Below are positions 44,595-53,600 of a stretch of DNA of 64,000 nucleotides, piece by piece; position 1 is the first letter of the stretch, and the number at the start of each line of letters is the position of its first letter. The stretch lies in the NCBI RefSeq assembly GCF_900113045.1, contig NZ_FONY01000006.1:1-64000 (forward strand), read 5' to 3'. Origin of the DNA: Thermoflexibacter ruber. Its GTDB lineage: Bacteria > Bacteroidota > Bacteroidia > Cytophagales > Thermoflexibacteraceae. A program made the translations under genes and the position numbers. The notes under the pieces were generated by a model that was not told the DNA's origin, searched no databases, and saw nothing but the letters and a program-made list of their open reading frames with translations.

Positions 44595-44685
44595 TGATTT
44601 TGAAATACTTTCATAAGCTAATTTGGATTACATAATTGAAAAAAGAAGTAGGTTTTGAAAGTCTAAGCAGTGAATTTTGATGATA

Positions 44686-44713
44686 AAAACAAAGGGCGAT
44701 GCCGCTTTGTTTT
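44686..44713. promoter_or_regulatory. Conserved stem-loop upstream of the cassette B secreted-protein gene
   Basis: The same stem as at 42568-42595, 9 bp plus an inner GGC/GCC. The bases of the stem and loop are unchanged between copies although flanking positions differ, which hints at a function. Confidence 0.5.
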
Positions 44714-44776
44714 GTTAAACTCGTACACAATACGAAAGGAAATAGCGGGAGAGTTGCAAGGAAGAGAAAAATTTTA

Positions 44777-44810
44777 GAGCATCAAACTTATTGAAATGAG
44801 TTTGATGCTC
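44777..44810 (-). terminator. Repeated hairpin, copy 4, terminator of fabI
   Basis: GAGCATCAAACT (44777-44788) and AGTTTGATGCTC (44799-44810), a perfect 12-bp stem 19 bases after the fabI stop. On the minus strand TAAAATTTTT follows, giving a good terminator between fabI and cassette B. Confidence 0.72.
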
Positions 44811-44829
44811 TGTATATTTTAGTGGTAAA

Positions 44830-45639
44830 CTATTTTCCAAACTGAGCAACTATCTCTTCGCTGATACCCATAGCAGAGAATCCTCCGTCATGGTAGAGGT
44901 TTTGCATAGTAACTTTTTCGGTCAGGTCAGAGAAAAGAGTAATGACATAATTAGCACAGTCATCTGCGGTCGCATTGCCCAAAGGGGACATTTTTTCTGC
45001 ATACTCCAAAAAGACATCAAAGCCACTGATGCCTGTACCTGCGGTAGTAGGGGTAGGGGACTGTGAAATAGTATTGACTCGGATTTTCTTGCTTTTCCCA
45101 AGTTTGTATCCATAACTGCGTGCAATAGACTCAAGCATGGCTTTTGCTTGTGCCATGTCGCCATAGTCAGGGAAAGTACGCTGGGCAGCTATGTAAGAAA
45201 GTGCCACGATAGAAGCTTTTTCGTTCAAAGCATCGGCTTTTTCGCCTACTTGCATTAGTTTATGGAAAGACAGGGCAGAAATATCTAAGGTTTTCAGAAA
45301 CCAGTCATAGTTTAAGTCGTTGTAAGGTCTATCTTTTCGTACATTGGGGCTCATGCCGATAGAGTGCAATAGAAAGTCTATTTTTCCGCCTAAGTGTTCC
45401 ATAGATTGTTGGTAGAGTTTTTCTATGTCCTCAACCAAAGTTGCATCAGCAGGAATCACAATAGTATTACATTCATCAGCTAACTGCTTGATTTTACCCA
45501 TTCTAAGTGCGATAGGAGCATTGGTTAAGGTAAAGGTTGCCCCTTCTTCTTTTGCTTTCAAGGCTACTCTCCATGCAATAGAGTTTTCGTCTAATGCGCC
45601 AGTAATGATGCCTCTTTTCCCTTTTAATAAATTATACAT
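44830..45639 (-). CDS. fabI: Enoyl-[acyl-carrier-protein] reductase (NADH)
   Basis: A 269-residue short-chain dehydrogenase of the FabI type, which performs the last reduction in each fatty-acid elongation cycle. YNLLKGKRGIITGALDENSIAW is the cofactor loop, LLHSIGMSPN follows, and the active-site region is ALSYIAAQRTFPDYGDMAQAKAMLES with the Tyr and Lys of the YxxxxxK-type pair. The C-terminal LYHDGGFSAMGISEE is typical of Bacteroidota FabI. Monocistronic, ended by the hairpin at 44777. This is the last ordinary gene before the cassette array. Confidence 0.95.
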   Translation of the reverse strand: MYNLLKGKRGIITGALDENSIAWRVALKAKEEGATFTLTNAPIALRMGKIKQLADECNTIVIPADATLVEDIEKLYQQSMEHLGGKIDFLLHSIGMSPNVRKDRPYNDLNYDWFLKTLDISALSFHKLMQVGEKADALNEKASIVALSYIAAQRTFPDYGDMAQAKAMLESIARSYGYKLGKSKKIRVNTISQSPTPTTAGTGISGFDVFLEYAEKMSPLGNATADDCANYVITLFSDLTEKVTMQNLYHDGGFSAMGISEEIVAQFGK

Positions 45640-45725
45640 AACAGTTCTATGTTATAAATTGTAAATGAAGTTACTTGTTTGATTTAAAATATTAAGTATT
45701 AAGACTTGATAGCTATGTTAGTATA

Positions 45726-46601
45726 TCAATTTCTCGAGTCCAGCCCCCAGTTGAGTTTTTGTCGTAGAGTAGTCAAAAAATTTTCTCCATTGAGGCGTAG
45801 CAACTTGACTTTAAAATCACACTTTCTTACGGCTAACTGCACGCCTGCCTCCACTATTTGAGAGCGGGAGTCCAAAGAAACTAAAAAATTATTATTTCTT
45901 CCCTCTACCTCAAAGGAAAGTACGGAATTATCAGAAACTATCAAAGGTCTTACGTTCAAGTTGTGTGGACTGATAGGGGCGATGATAAAGCTACTTGAAT
46001 GTGGCAGGACTACGGGACCTCCTACGCTGATAGCGTATGCAGTAGAGCCTGTGGGCGTAGCTATAATCAATCCGTCTGCCCAGTAAGAGTTCAAATACTC
46101 TCCATCTATGTAAGTATGCACAATAATCATGGAAGCAATATCGCGCTTGCTGATTGTAAATTCATTTAAGCCAAAATTTAATTCTCCAAAGACATCGTTG
46201 GAACTGTCCAAACTAATCAGCGTGCGCTCATCAAAAGTATAATAACCATTGAAAATAGCATCTATTCCTTCCTTGATTTTGTCATTAGAAACAGTAGCAA
46301 GAAAGCCCAAACGTCCTGTATTGATACCTAAAATAGGCACTTCTGTGTCTTTGACTAAGGTAACAGATTCCAATAGGGTGCCGTCCCCACCTATGCTTAT
46401 GAGCAGGTCTGTATCTGCTAATTCTTTGTAAGAAGAAAAAATATTTTTATACTGACAATGATAGTTTACTCTATCCAAGTAAGACTTAAAATCTTTAGAG
46501 AGAGAAATTTCTACCTTTCTTTGGAGCAGTTCCTCGATGACAGTTTGTATAAAAGGGAATTTGTGTTGCTCAAAAGAACGGCTATGTAGGGCAATTTTCA
46601 T
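45726..46601 (-). CDS. nadK: NAD kinase
   Basis: A 291-residue protein with the NAD kinase signatures ISIGGDGTLLESV and ILGINTGRLGFLA, followed by the DGLIIATPTGSTAYAISVGG segment that binds NAD. It phosphorylates NAD to NADP using ATP, in the cytoplasm. Length is normal. It is upstream of fabI on the same strand with an 86-base gap, probably separately transcribed. Confidence 0.95.
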   Translation of the reverse strand: MKIALHSRSFEQHKFPFIQTVIEELLQRKVEISLSKDFKSYLDRVNYHCQYKNIFSSYKELADTDLLISIGGDGTLLESVTLVKDTEVPILGINTGRLGFLATVSNDKIKEGIDAIFNGYYTFDERTLISLDSSNDVFGELNFGLNEFTISKRDIASMIIVHTYIDGEYLNSYWADGLIIATPTGSTAYAISVGGPVVLPHSSSFIIAPISPHNLNVRPLIVSDNSVLSFEVEGRNNNFLVSLDSRSQIVEAGVQLAVRKCDFKVKLLRLNGENFLTTLRQKLNWGLDSRN

Positions 46602-46685
46602 TTTTTGTTAATCCCAAATGTTAAAAAGTTTTGCAATGATACAAAGAATTAGGAAAAACAATAAGCAAATGAAAAGGAAAATGTA

Positions 46686-48131
46686 CTAATTCACAAAATG
46701 ATTAATATTTTTTAGTGCTTTTTCCAACTGAGGTTTATCAGGCTGCAGAGCGAGTGCTTTGACGACGTGAGGCTTCGCTTTGGTAAGGAGATTGACCAAC
46801 TCTTTTTTCATTTCTTTGCTTTGATTTTCATTGGGGTTGAGGTTTCTCCAAGAGTCATAAACGTCAATCGCTTGATTGTAATACAGTACTCCTAAGTTGT
46901 AATGAGGCTCGTAGTAGTCTGGGGCGAGTTCTATGGCTTTTTGATAAGCAAAAATGGCTTTTTCTATCAAATTTAGTTTTTCATACAAATCTCCTAAGCG
47001 AAAGTATAGCCACTTATTGTTGGGATAAAGGCTAATACCTTCTTTGAGTAACTTTTCCAACTTAAAATAATGCTCTTTTTGAGCGTATTCTATAAATTTA
47101 AACATAAACCAATAAGGCATCTTTGTCAAGGTATCCAACTTAAAGTCTGATTGAGTATTGCAGACATATTTCAAGCTATTCTTGCCTGTATCAATGTAGT
47201 AAGTTACCAACAAATCAAGCATTTGGCAAGAATCCGTGCTTGCTCCATAGATATTTAATTCATACGTTTGATTTGCTTTGAGGCTATCTATTTTGATGCT
47301 TACTTGGTTGTTTTTTCTACTAATATTCTCTTCTAAATCTATGACTTCTTCCTCAGACTTTAAAGTAGCAGCAAGCTGATTTTTGGCAGGGGTACTGAAT
47401 GTAAAGTAAATGACTGCCTGGGAAGCGTTGATAATAGCTTCCTTGTGGCTTAGGTTGCTCAGCGGCATATCAAAAAAGGCAGGATATACCAAAGGTTTTC
47501 GCTCAAACTCATACATGGTCAAGCGAGAAGGTAATAATTGCCATTTGCTCTGCTCAGGAAAATGCGTATAGATGAGTTTTTCTGGAGCAGGCAGGAAATA
47601 GTAATCGTTCATGCGATTGTTTCTGTCATTCGTTCCCCATGTTAAGTCGGTAAGATGCCATTTTCCTGCAATTTTAACCACATTCCAAGAATGATTTGGC
47701 TCGTCAATAGGCTCTCCTACTTGGTAATCTGTGCCTTTGGCATATCCACTCACCACCTCGCAGGGAATATTTAATGCTTCGCAAAGCGCTTTGAAAAGGT
47801 TGGCGTAACCTTCGCATACTGCTAAACGGCTTTGTAGTATTTTTTCTGCACTTTGGTCGGTAATAGACTTTTGCTGGAAGGTATCCCAATCGTATCTTAT
47901 GTGGTGCGTAATCCATTTATAAACAGCACGAACCTTCTCTAAGTCGTTTTTAGCTGGTTTGGAGAGTGTTTTAGCAAGCAAGTTAATGTCTTTGGTTTGG
48001 TTTTCAGGGATAGTAAGCACAAACTTGTCTATTTCTGCAAACGGCGATTGGGGTTGTGCAGAAAGCAGATGGCTAAATATGCAACACGCAATTAGCAAAC
48101 TCCAAAAACTATGATGATAATAAGAGGGCAT
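46686..48131 (-). CDS. Secreted transglutaminase-like protein with TPR tail
   Basis: A 481-residue protein with a signal peptide (ending near LLSAQ). A transglutaminase-core fold covers about residues 60-175: the catalytic Cys is in RLAVCEGYANLFKAL, the His in EPNHSWNVVKIAGKWHLTDL and the Asp near DLTWGT. A beta domain follows, then TPR repeats from about 370 to the end (NKWLYFRLGDLYEKLNLIEK, YYEPHYNLGVLYYNQ). Such bacterial proteins are usually peptidases or cross-linking enzymes of the envelope; the substrate is unknown. Divergent from the DUF4174 gene. Confidence 0.85.
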   Translation of the reverse strand: MPSYYHHSFWSLLIACCIFSHLLSAQPQSPFAEIDKFVLTIPENQTKDINLLAKTLSKPAKNDLEKVRAVYKWITHHIRYDWDTFQQKSITDQSAEKILQSRLAVCEGYANLFKALCEALNIPCEVVSGYAKGTDYQVGEPIDEPNHSWNVVKIAGKWHLTDLTWGTNDRNNRMNDYYFLPAPEKLIYTHFPEQSKWQLLPSRLTMYEFERKPLVYPAFFDMPLSNLSHKEAIINASQAVIYFTFSTPAKNQLAATLKSEEEVIDLEENISRKNNQVSIKIDSLKANQTYELNIYGASTDSCQMLDLLVTYYIDTGKNSLKYVCNTQSDFKLDTLTKMPYWFMFKFIEYAQKEHYFKLEKLLKEGISLYPNNKWLYFRLGDLYEKLNLIEKAIFAYQKAIELAPDYYEPHYNLGVLYYNQAIDVYDSWRNLNPNENQSKEMKKELVNLLTKAKPHVVKALALQPDKPQLEKALKNINHFVN

Positions 48132-48216
48132 AATGTTATCAGGAATCTATTAATCTAACGTTTTTTCTTTTAATTAGGTTTAACAAACATAATTTGTATT
48201 TTGGAGTTTTATAGGC

Positions 48217-48651
48217 ATGAGCAAAATTATTAAAACGGTAGCATTATTGTTATGTATTCCTATGCTGACTTTTAGTCAATCAGAGGATATTTTACAGCCA
48301 TATATTTGGAAAAATCGTCTGCTGCTGGTTTTTGCTACTTCGGATAAAACCCTTGATTATCAACAGCAAATGAGCATAATTGCAAAGGCAAGCACAGGTT
48401 TTGCAGAAAGACATCTGATAGTATTTTCCTTTTTTGAAAATCGTGGCATTAGCCCTACGCATCAAAACCTTGATTTTCATACTTGTAAGAAATTATATGA
48501 GAAGTTTAGGATAAGCAAAGATAACTTTACTGTAGTACTCATTGGGAAAGACGGTGGAGAAAAGTATAGGAAAAATACTATTTTGACCAGTGAAGAATTA
48601 TTTGCTATCATAGATGCAATGCCTATGCGAAAGGCAGAAATGAAAAATTAA
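48217..48651 (+). CDS. DUF4174 domain protein
   Basis: A 144-residue protein with a signal peptide (ending at LTFSQ) and a DUF4174 domain: WKNRLLLVFATSDKTLDYQQ, then FTVVLIGKDGGEKYRKNT and ELFAIIDAMPMRKAEM. The domain has a thioredoxin-like look but no CxxC. The function is not established. It probably acts in the periplasm. It stands alone between divergent and convergent neighbours. Confidence 0.85.
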   Translation: MSKIIKTVALLLCIPMLTFSQSEDILQPYIWKNRLLLVFATSDKTLDYQQQMSIIAKASTGFAERHLIVFSFFENRGISPTHQNLDFHTCKKLYEKFRISKDNFTVVLIGKDGGEKYRKNTILTSEELFAIIDAMPMRKAEMKN

Positions 48652-48669
48652 GAAAGTGAGGTTTTGTTT

Positions 48670-50505
48670 TTAGCTTTTGTTTTTCAGTTCCTCTATTTCC
48701 TTTTCTTTTTGTGCTAACTGTTCTTTGAGGTTTCTTTCCTTATTTTTAAAATCTTCCATAAACTTGACCATGAGTTTTTTCTGTTGTTCTACTAAGAGCT
48801 TGGTGCGTTTCTGTTCTTCTTCCTTTAGCTTTTCTATCTCGGCTTTGGCTTTTTCCAATTCTGCTACTTTTTGTTGCATTTCTTCTTGCTTCTGCTCCAA
48901 TGCTCTGTTTACCATTTGTAGTTCTTCGCCTTGTTTTTTGGCTTTTTCCATAGACTTTTTGAGAATAGCCTCATTGGTCTTGAGTCTTTGATTGACAAAT
49001 TCTACTTCTTCTTGTTTGCGTTTCATCTGCTCTTGGGTAGCGATAAGTTCCTCTACGTTTTGGCGCATTTCTTCTTCTTGAGCGCGTAACATTTCTGACT
49101 GCTCTTGGCTTTCTCTAAGCAAGCGGGCTGTTTTTTCATTGATTTTGGCAGTAGCGATGGTAGATGCGATGTTTTCTGCTGTTTTTTCCAAAAATTCTCT
49201 TTGGTAGTCTTGAAAATCCTCAAAGGAAGCTATTTCTATTACACCATATACTTTATCATTGATTTTCAGCGGAATAATTAAGAGGTGTGAAGGGGTTGCC
49301 TCCCCAAGTCCTGATGTAATGCTTACATAGCCATCTGGGACTTCTTTGAGATAAATGATGTCTTTCTCTAAAAAAGCCTGCCCAAGCAGTCCGTCTCCTA
49401 CGGGAACACTATTTTCTATGTAACGTTTTCGCTCGTAAGCATAACAGGCAAGTAGGTCTAAGGTATCTTTATCTTCGTTATAAAGAAAAATTCCGCCCTG
49501 ATTGGCATTTAAGTACTTGACTAAGTTGCTGATAATCTTATCGGCTAACTGCTTGAGGTCTTGATTGTCCAGACGCAAAATACTAACAAACTTTGCCAGT
49601 CCTTCGGTAGTCCACTTCCTTTTCTGCTCGTCCTCATTGGCTTTTTTGAGGTTATCTCGCATGGCAAGCAGCGCATAGCCCAGTACATCTTTTTCGCTGC
49701 GTAACTCTAATTGGGCATTGAAATCGCTTTTTCCCACTTTATCAGCAAAGGAAGTAATTTTTTCTAAACCTTCGCTGATGTCATTTAGACCACTGAAAAC
49801 TGTACCTATTTCATTGTTTTGGATTTTGTTAGCATATTTTACTAATTCTCCTTTGGCAATGCGTTGGCTAAGAGAGGAAACCTGATGCAAAGGTTGGATA
49901 ACGAAACTAAAAATAGCATAAAGATTAATGGCAAAAATGGATAACAAGACTACTAATAAAGTAAGTAAGTATTTAAGATGCCTATTGTTATACTGTTGGA
50001 TAAGTTGGTAGTAGTGGTCGCTTAGGCTATCAATGATATTTCTAATTTTGCTTACATTATTAACAATATATTTTTGGGCGTTGAGGTCTATTCTGTCAGG
50101 GCGACTATTAGTAATTTTCAAAAGATTTTCTTTATAACCTATCCACTCTGCCTCCAATTGAGAGAGAATATCTAAACTTTTTGTATCAGAGAACGGTTCA
50201 ACTTGTGTTTCTATATTTCTAAATGTAACTTTCCCCCCTTGCTTCAGTGTGTTGAAATAACTATCAAAGTCATTCATATCATTGTTAATATCTACTATGG
50301 CAGTACGCTCTCCGTCTGCGTAGTTGAGGGCATGAAAACTCAAGGAAGTTACTGACTGTTCCATCTGATTGGCTAATTCCAAGTGAATAACCTTCTCAGA
50401 AGTTTGCAAATAGTCATAAATAAGCCCAGAAACGCCAAAGATAATAGTAGTAAATACTAAGCTAAAAATTATCCTTAATCGCTGTTTAAAGTTTAAATTG
50501 TTCAT
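48670..50505 (-). CDS. Membrane HAMP-GAF sensor with long C-terminal coiled coil (paralogue of 14141 gene)
   Basis: A 611-residue protein. Transmembrane segments lie near residues 8-30 and 172-195, flanking a periplasmic helical domain, and a HAMP linker follows (PLHQVSSLSQRIAKGELV). The GAF domain at about 315-450 (YLNANQGGIFLYNEDKDTLD, YVSITSGLGEATPSHLLIIP) matches the paralogue well. The remaining 150 residues are charged coiled coil rich in KQEEMQQKVAELEKAKAEIE-type repeats and contain RAQEEEMRQNVEELIATQEQ. No kinase, cyclase or methyl-accepting domain is present. The ATG at 50505 is preferred over the upstream in-frame codon at 50529. It is divergent from the hybrid kinase gene, 113 bases away, and may work with it. 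Confidence 0.87.
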   Translation of the reverse strand: MNNLNFKQRLRIIFSLVFTTIIFGVSGLIYDYLQTSEKVIHLELANQMEQSVTSLSFHALNYADGERTAIVDINNDMNDFDSYFNTLKQGGKVTFRNIETQVEPFSDTKSLDILSQLEAEWIGYKENLLKITNSRPDRIDLNAQKYIVNNVSKIRNIIDSLSDHYYQLIQQYNNRHLKYLLTLLVVLLSIFAINLYAIFSFVIQPLHQVSSLSQRIAKGELVKYANKIQNNEIGTVFSGLNDISEGLEKITSFADKVGKSDFNAQLELRSEKDVLGYALLAMRDNLKKANEDEQKRKWTTEGLAKFVSILRLDNQDLKQLADKIISNLVKYLNANQGGIFLYNEDKDTLDLLACYAYERKRYIENSVPVGDGLLGQAFLEKDIIYLKEVPDGYVSITSGLGEATPSHLLIIPLKINDKVYGVIEIASFEDFQDYQREFLEKTAENIASTIATAKINEKTARLLRESQEQSEMLRAQEEEMRQNVEELIATQEQMKRKQEEVEFVNQRLKTNEAILKKSMEKAKKQGEELQMVNRALEQKQEEMQQKVAELEKAKAEIEKLKEEEQKRTKLLVEQQKKLMVKFMEDFKNKERNLKEQLAQKEKEIEELKNKS

Positions 50506-50618
50506 GCTTATTGGATAATATAACAACAAAAATTTGTAGTTTTAGCAAAATAGGAAAATACAATACTATAACAAAATTAACTTTTTAAAGTAATATTGTT
50601 TAATATTCGGATAAAAAT

Positions 50619-53600
50619 ATGTTTTTTTCAAATAATATCCAAAAACAAGATTGGCAAGTTATAAAGATTATCTTACTTCTTGGAGCGTTGATGATTCCTT
50701 TGGCAGGTCATTTATGTAGTTTTTGGCTCTTAGATGCAAAGGACTCATTAGTAGTGCGTTATTTTTTTGCTTTAGAAAGTGTGCTATGGGTATATTTTTT
50801 CGCTCAGCAAAAGATAAATGATAAGGTAGCTTACCTGTGGCTTTATGTTCATATCTTTACCTTAGCTATATTTTTTTCCTTCTGCCTTTACATCAATCAA
50901 TTAAATTATTTGTATCAGCTACAATACCTTATTGTTTGCGTAGCTCTTTCTTTTTGCATTCGTAGTTTTCGCCTAATACTCATTTTTACTTTGTTTAATG
51001 TAGCATTTTTGGGTTTTATGGCTTTTTCTTTGGAGGATTCTTTATATACGGCTTACGCTTTCTGTATTGCGGCTTTAGCTCTTATGTCAATAACACTTGC
51101 TTTTCATCTACCTTTCATCAAACTACTTTCCAATTTACAAAATAGCTGGGAAGCATTAGAAAAAAGTCAAACTGCCTTAGAAGATTCCGAACGCTACATG
51201 AAGGCATTTCTGAATAGTACCGAAGAGGGTATTATTATTCTTTCTATTGATAAAAAAGTGATGATATTCAATAACATAGCAAAAGTTTTAGCCAAGACTT
51301 TTGCTAACCTTACTTTGGAAAAAGGTGTTTTATTTGATAAGTTTTTTACCAGTAAAAGCCGTTTAGATAGTTTCAAGTATAGTTTCAATAGTGCCTTGAG
51401 CGGGGAAAGAGTAAAAGTCATCGAAAAATCTTATGGTGGGCAAAAGTGGAATGCTTACAGTTATACACCCATCTACAACGAGCAGGAAAAGATTTGGGCA
51501 GTAGGCATAGCTATTGCTGACATTACAAAAGAAAAAGCTTACGAGGACGAACTTCGCAAAGCAGAGGAGATGTATAGACAGATATTGAATGCAGTGGAAG
51601 AGCATATCATCGTCAAAGAAAGAGGCTCAAAATATGTCTGGGCAAACCAAGCCTTTCATGATTTTTATCAGATGAGTTTAGAGCAGTTTTCTAAGTTTTC
51701 GGAAGGAATTTTTGAGAATAAAGCTATAGAACAAAGGCATAATCAAGATGATGAGTATATTTTTGAAACAGGACAGAGCATTACCACCAGCGAGTCGTTG
51801 AGGCGTTATGATGGGCAGGAGAGAATATTCCAAACAGTAAAATCTCCCATTAAAGATGCCGAAGGAAAAGTAACCATGACCGTGAGTGTAGCCAGAGATA
51901 TTACCGAACAGTTCAAAATGGAAAAAGCCCTGCGACAGTCGGTAGAGGAAGTAGAAGAATTGTTTAAACAACTTGTCAAAAGTAGAGATGAACTGGCAGA
52001 AAGTGAACGAAAATTACGCTTATTGGCAGACAATTCCGCAGAAATGATTTCTCTTTGTACGCCTGAGGGGGTTATTACCTATCTTAGTCCTTCTTCGGAA
52101 AGACTGACGGGCTATTCAAGGACATACCTCTACGGGAAAAATTTGGTTGACTTTTTCCATCCTGACGACATTCACCCTGTCCAGATAGCCTCACAAGAAC
52201 AGGTAAGTCAAAATATCAAAGAAGTGCATCTAACACATCGCTTTAAGTGTAGTGCTGGTAATTACATCTGGGTAGATAGTATTTTTAAATATATCTTTGA
52301 TGAGGACGGGGAAGTGCTCAATTTGCAGACCTCTTCTCGCGATGTGAGTAGCAGGGTAGCCGCAGAGAGAGCCTTGCAGTCTTCGGAAGCTAAGTTCAGG
52401 GAACTTTTTAATAGTGGTTATGATGCCATTTTTATTTTTGAAATCCTTGAAAATGGGCTTCCTGAACTCATAGAAGTCAATCAGATAGCTTGTCAAATGT
52501 TTGGCTATACGCCTGAGGAATTTTTAAGGCAAAAAATCCGCGATTTAGAACCCTTACTTAGCAGAGAGGTACTTCAAGAAAGAATACAAATCCTTCTCAA
52601 AGAAAAATCGCTGTCTTATGAAACTACTTTGCGTAGCAAGCAAGGTAACTTAGTACCCGTAGAGATAGTCAATACCTTCTCCAAATACGCAGACCATCAA
52701 GTAGTTCAGGCGGTAGTGAGGGACATAACAGAGAGAAAAAAAATAGAGAAAATACAGAGAGAAAAGGAAATAGCCGAACAAGCCTTAAAGATAAAATCTA
52801 ATTTTTTGGCAAACATGGGGCATGAAATCCGTACTCCCATGAATGGCATTATTGGTATGGCACACCTCTTGACCAGTACTTCGCTTACTGCTAAGCAGGC
52901 TATCTACACCAAAGCTATTTTGGACAGTAGCCAAAACTTGCTGAATATACTGAATGATATTTTGACGCTTTCTCAAATAGAAGCAAACAAGGTAGTACTC
53001 AACACCAAAGCATTTCATCTTCAAAGATTAATTAGAAACCTGAAACAACTTTTCGCTCCCCTGCTTATGCAAAAACACTTGCATTTTTTTGCAGATGTAG
53101 ATGACAACGTACCTGCTTACATCAAGGCAGATGAAACCAAACTCTTGCAAGTGCTAACTAATCTGCTCAGCAATGCTATTAAGTTCACTCATCAGGGAAA
53201 AATTAGTTTGAGAGTGGAGATTCTCAATAAAGACGAGATAAGTCAGCACTATTGGCTCAAAATCAGTGTATCTGATACAGGAAAGGGTATTCCCCAATCG
53301 CATCAACAAGCTATTTTTGAGCATTTTTATCAGGTAGAAAACAAAAGTGAAGGTAAAAATGAAGGAGCAGGGCTGGGTTTGGCTATTTGCAAGGAATTAG
53401 TTACGCTCTGGAAAGGAGAAATAGGAGTAAAAAGTATTGAAAATCAAGGAAGTACATTTTGGTTTACTATTCCAGTACAAAAAGAAGCTAAGCCCCAACC
53501 GCAAATACTTACACAAAAGATGGATTTTTCTTCTATCAGATTTCTTGAAACAAAAGTGCTAATTGCAGAAGATAAAAAAGTCAATCAAGAAATTATCAAA

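Larger units (their letters stand above)
44503..44810. repeat. 308-bp direct repeat, copy 2
   Basis: Partner of 42385-42692, in the same orientation and about 96% identical by eye. It carries the start region and upstream region of the cassette B secreted-protein gene. The copies are 2118 bp apart, the period of the cassette duplication. Confidence 0.85.

Noticed and set aside
48677-48991. 104-codon plus-strand frame rich in Ser, Cys and Phe
   Set aside because: It is the antisense shadow of the charged coiled coil of the HAMP-GAF sensor.
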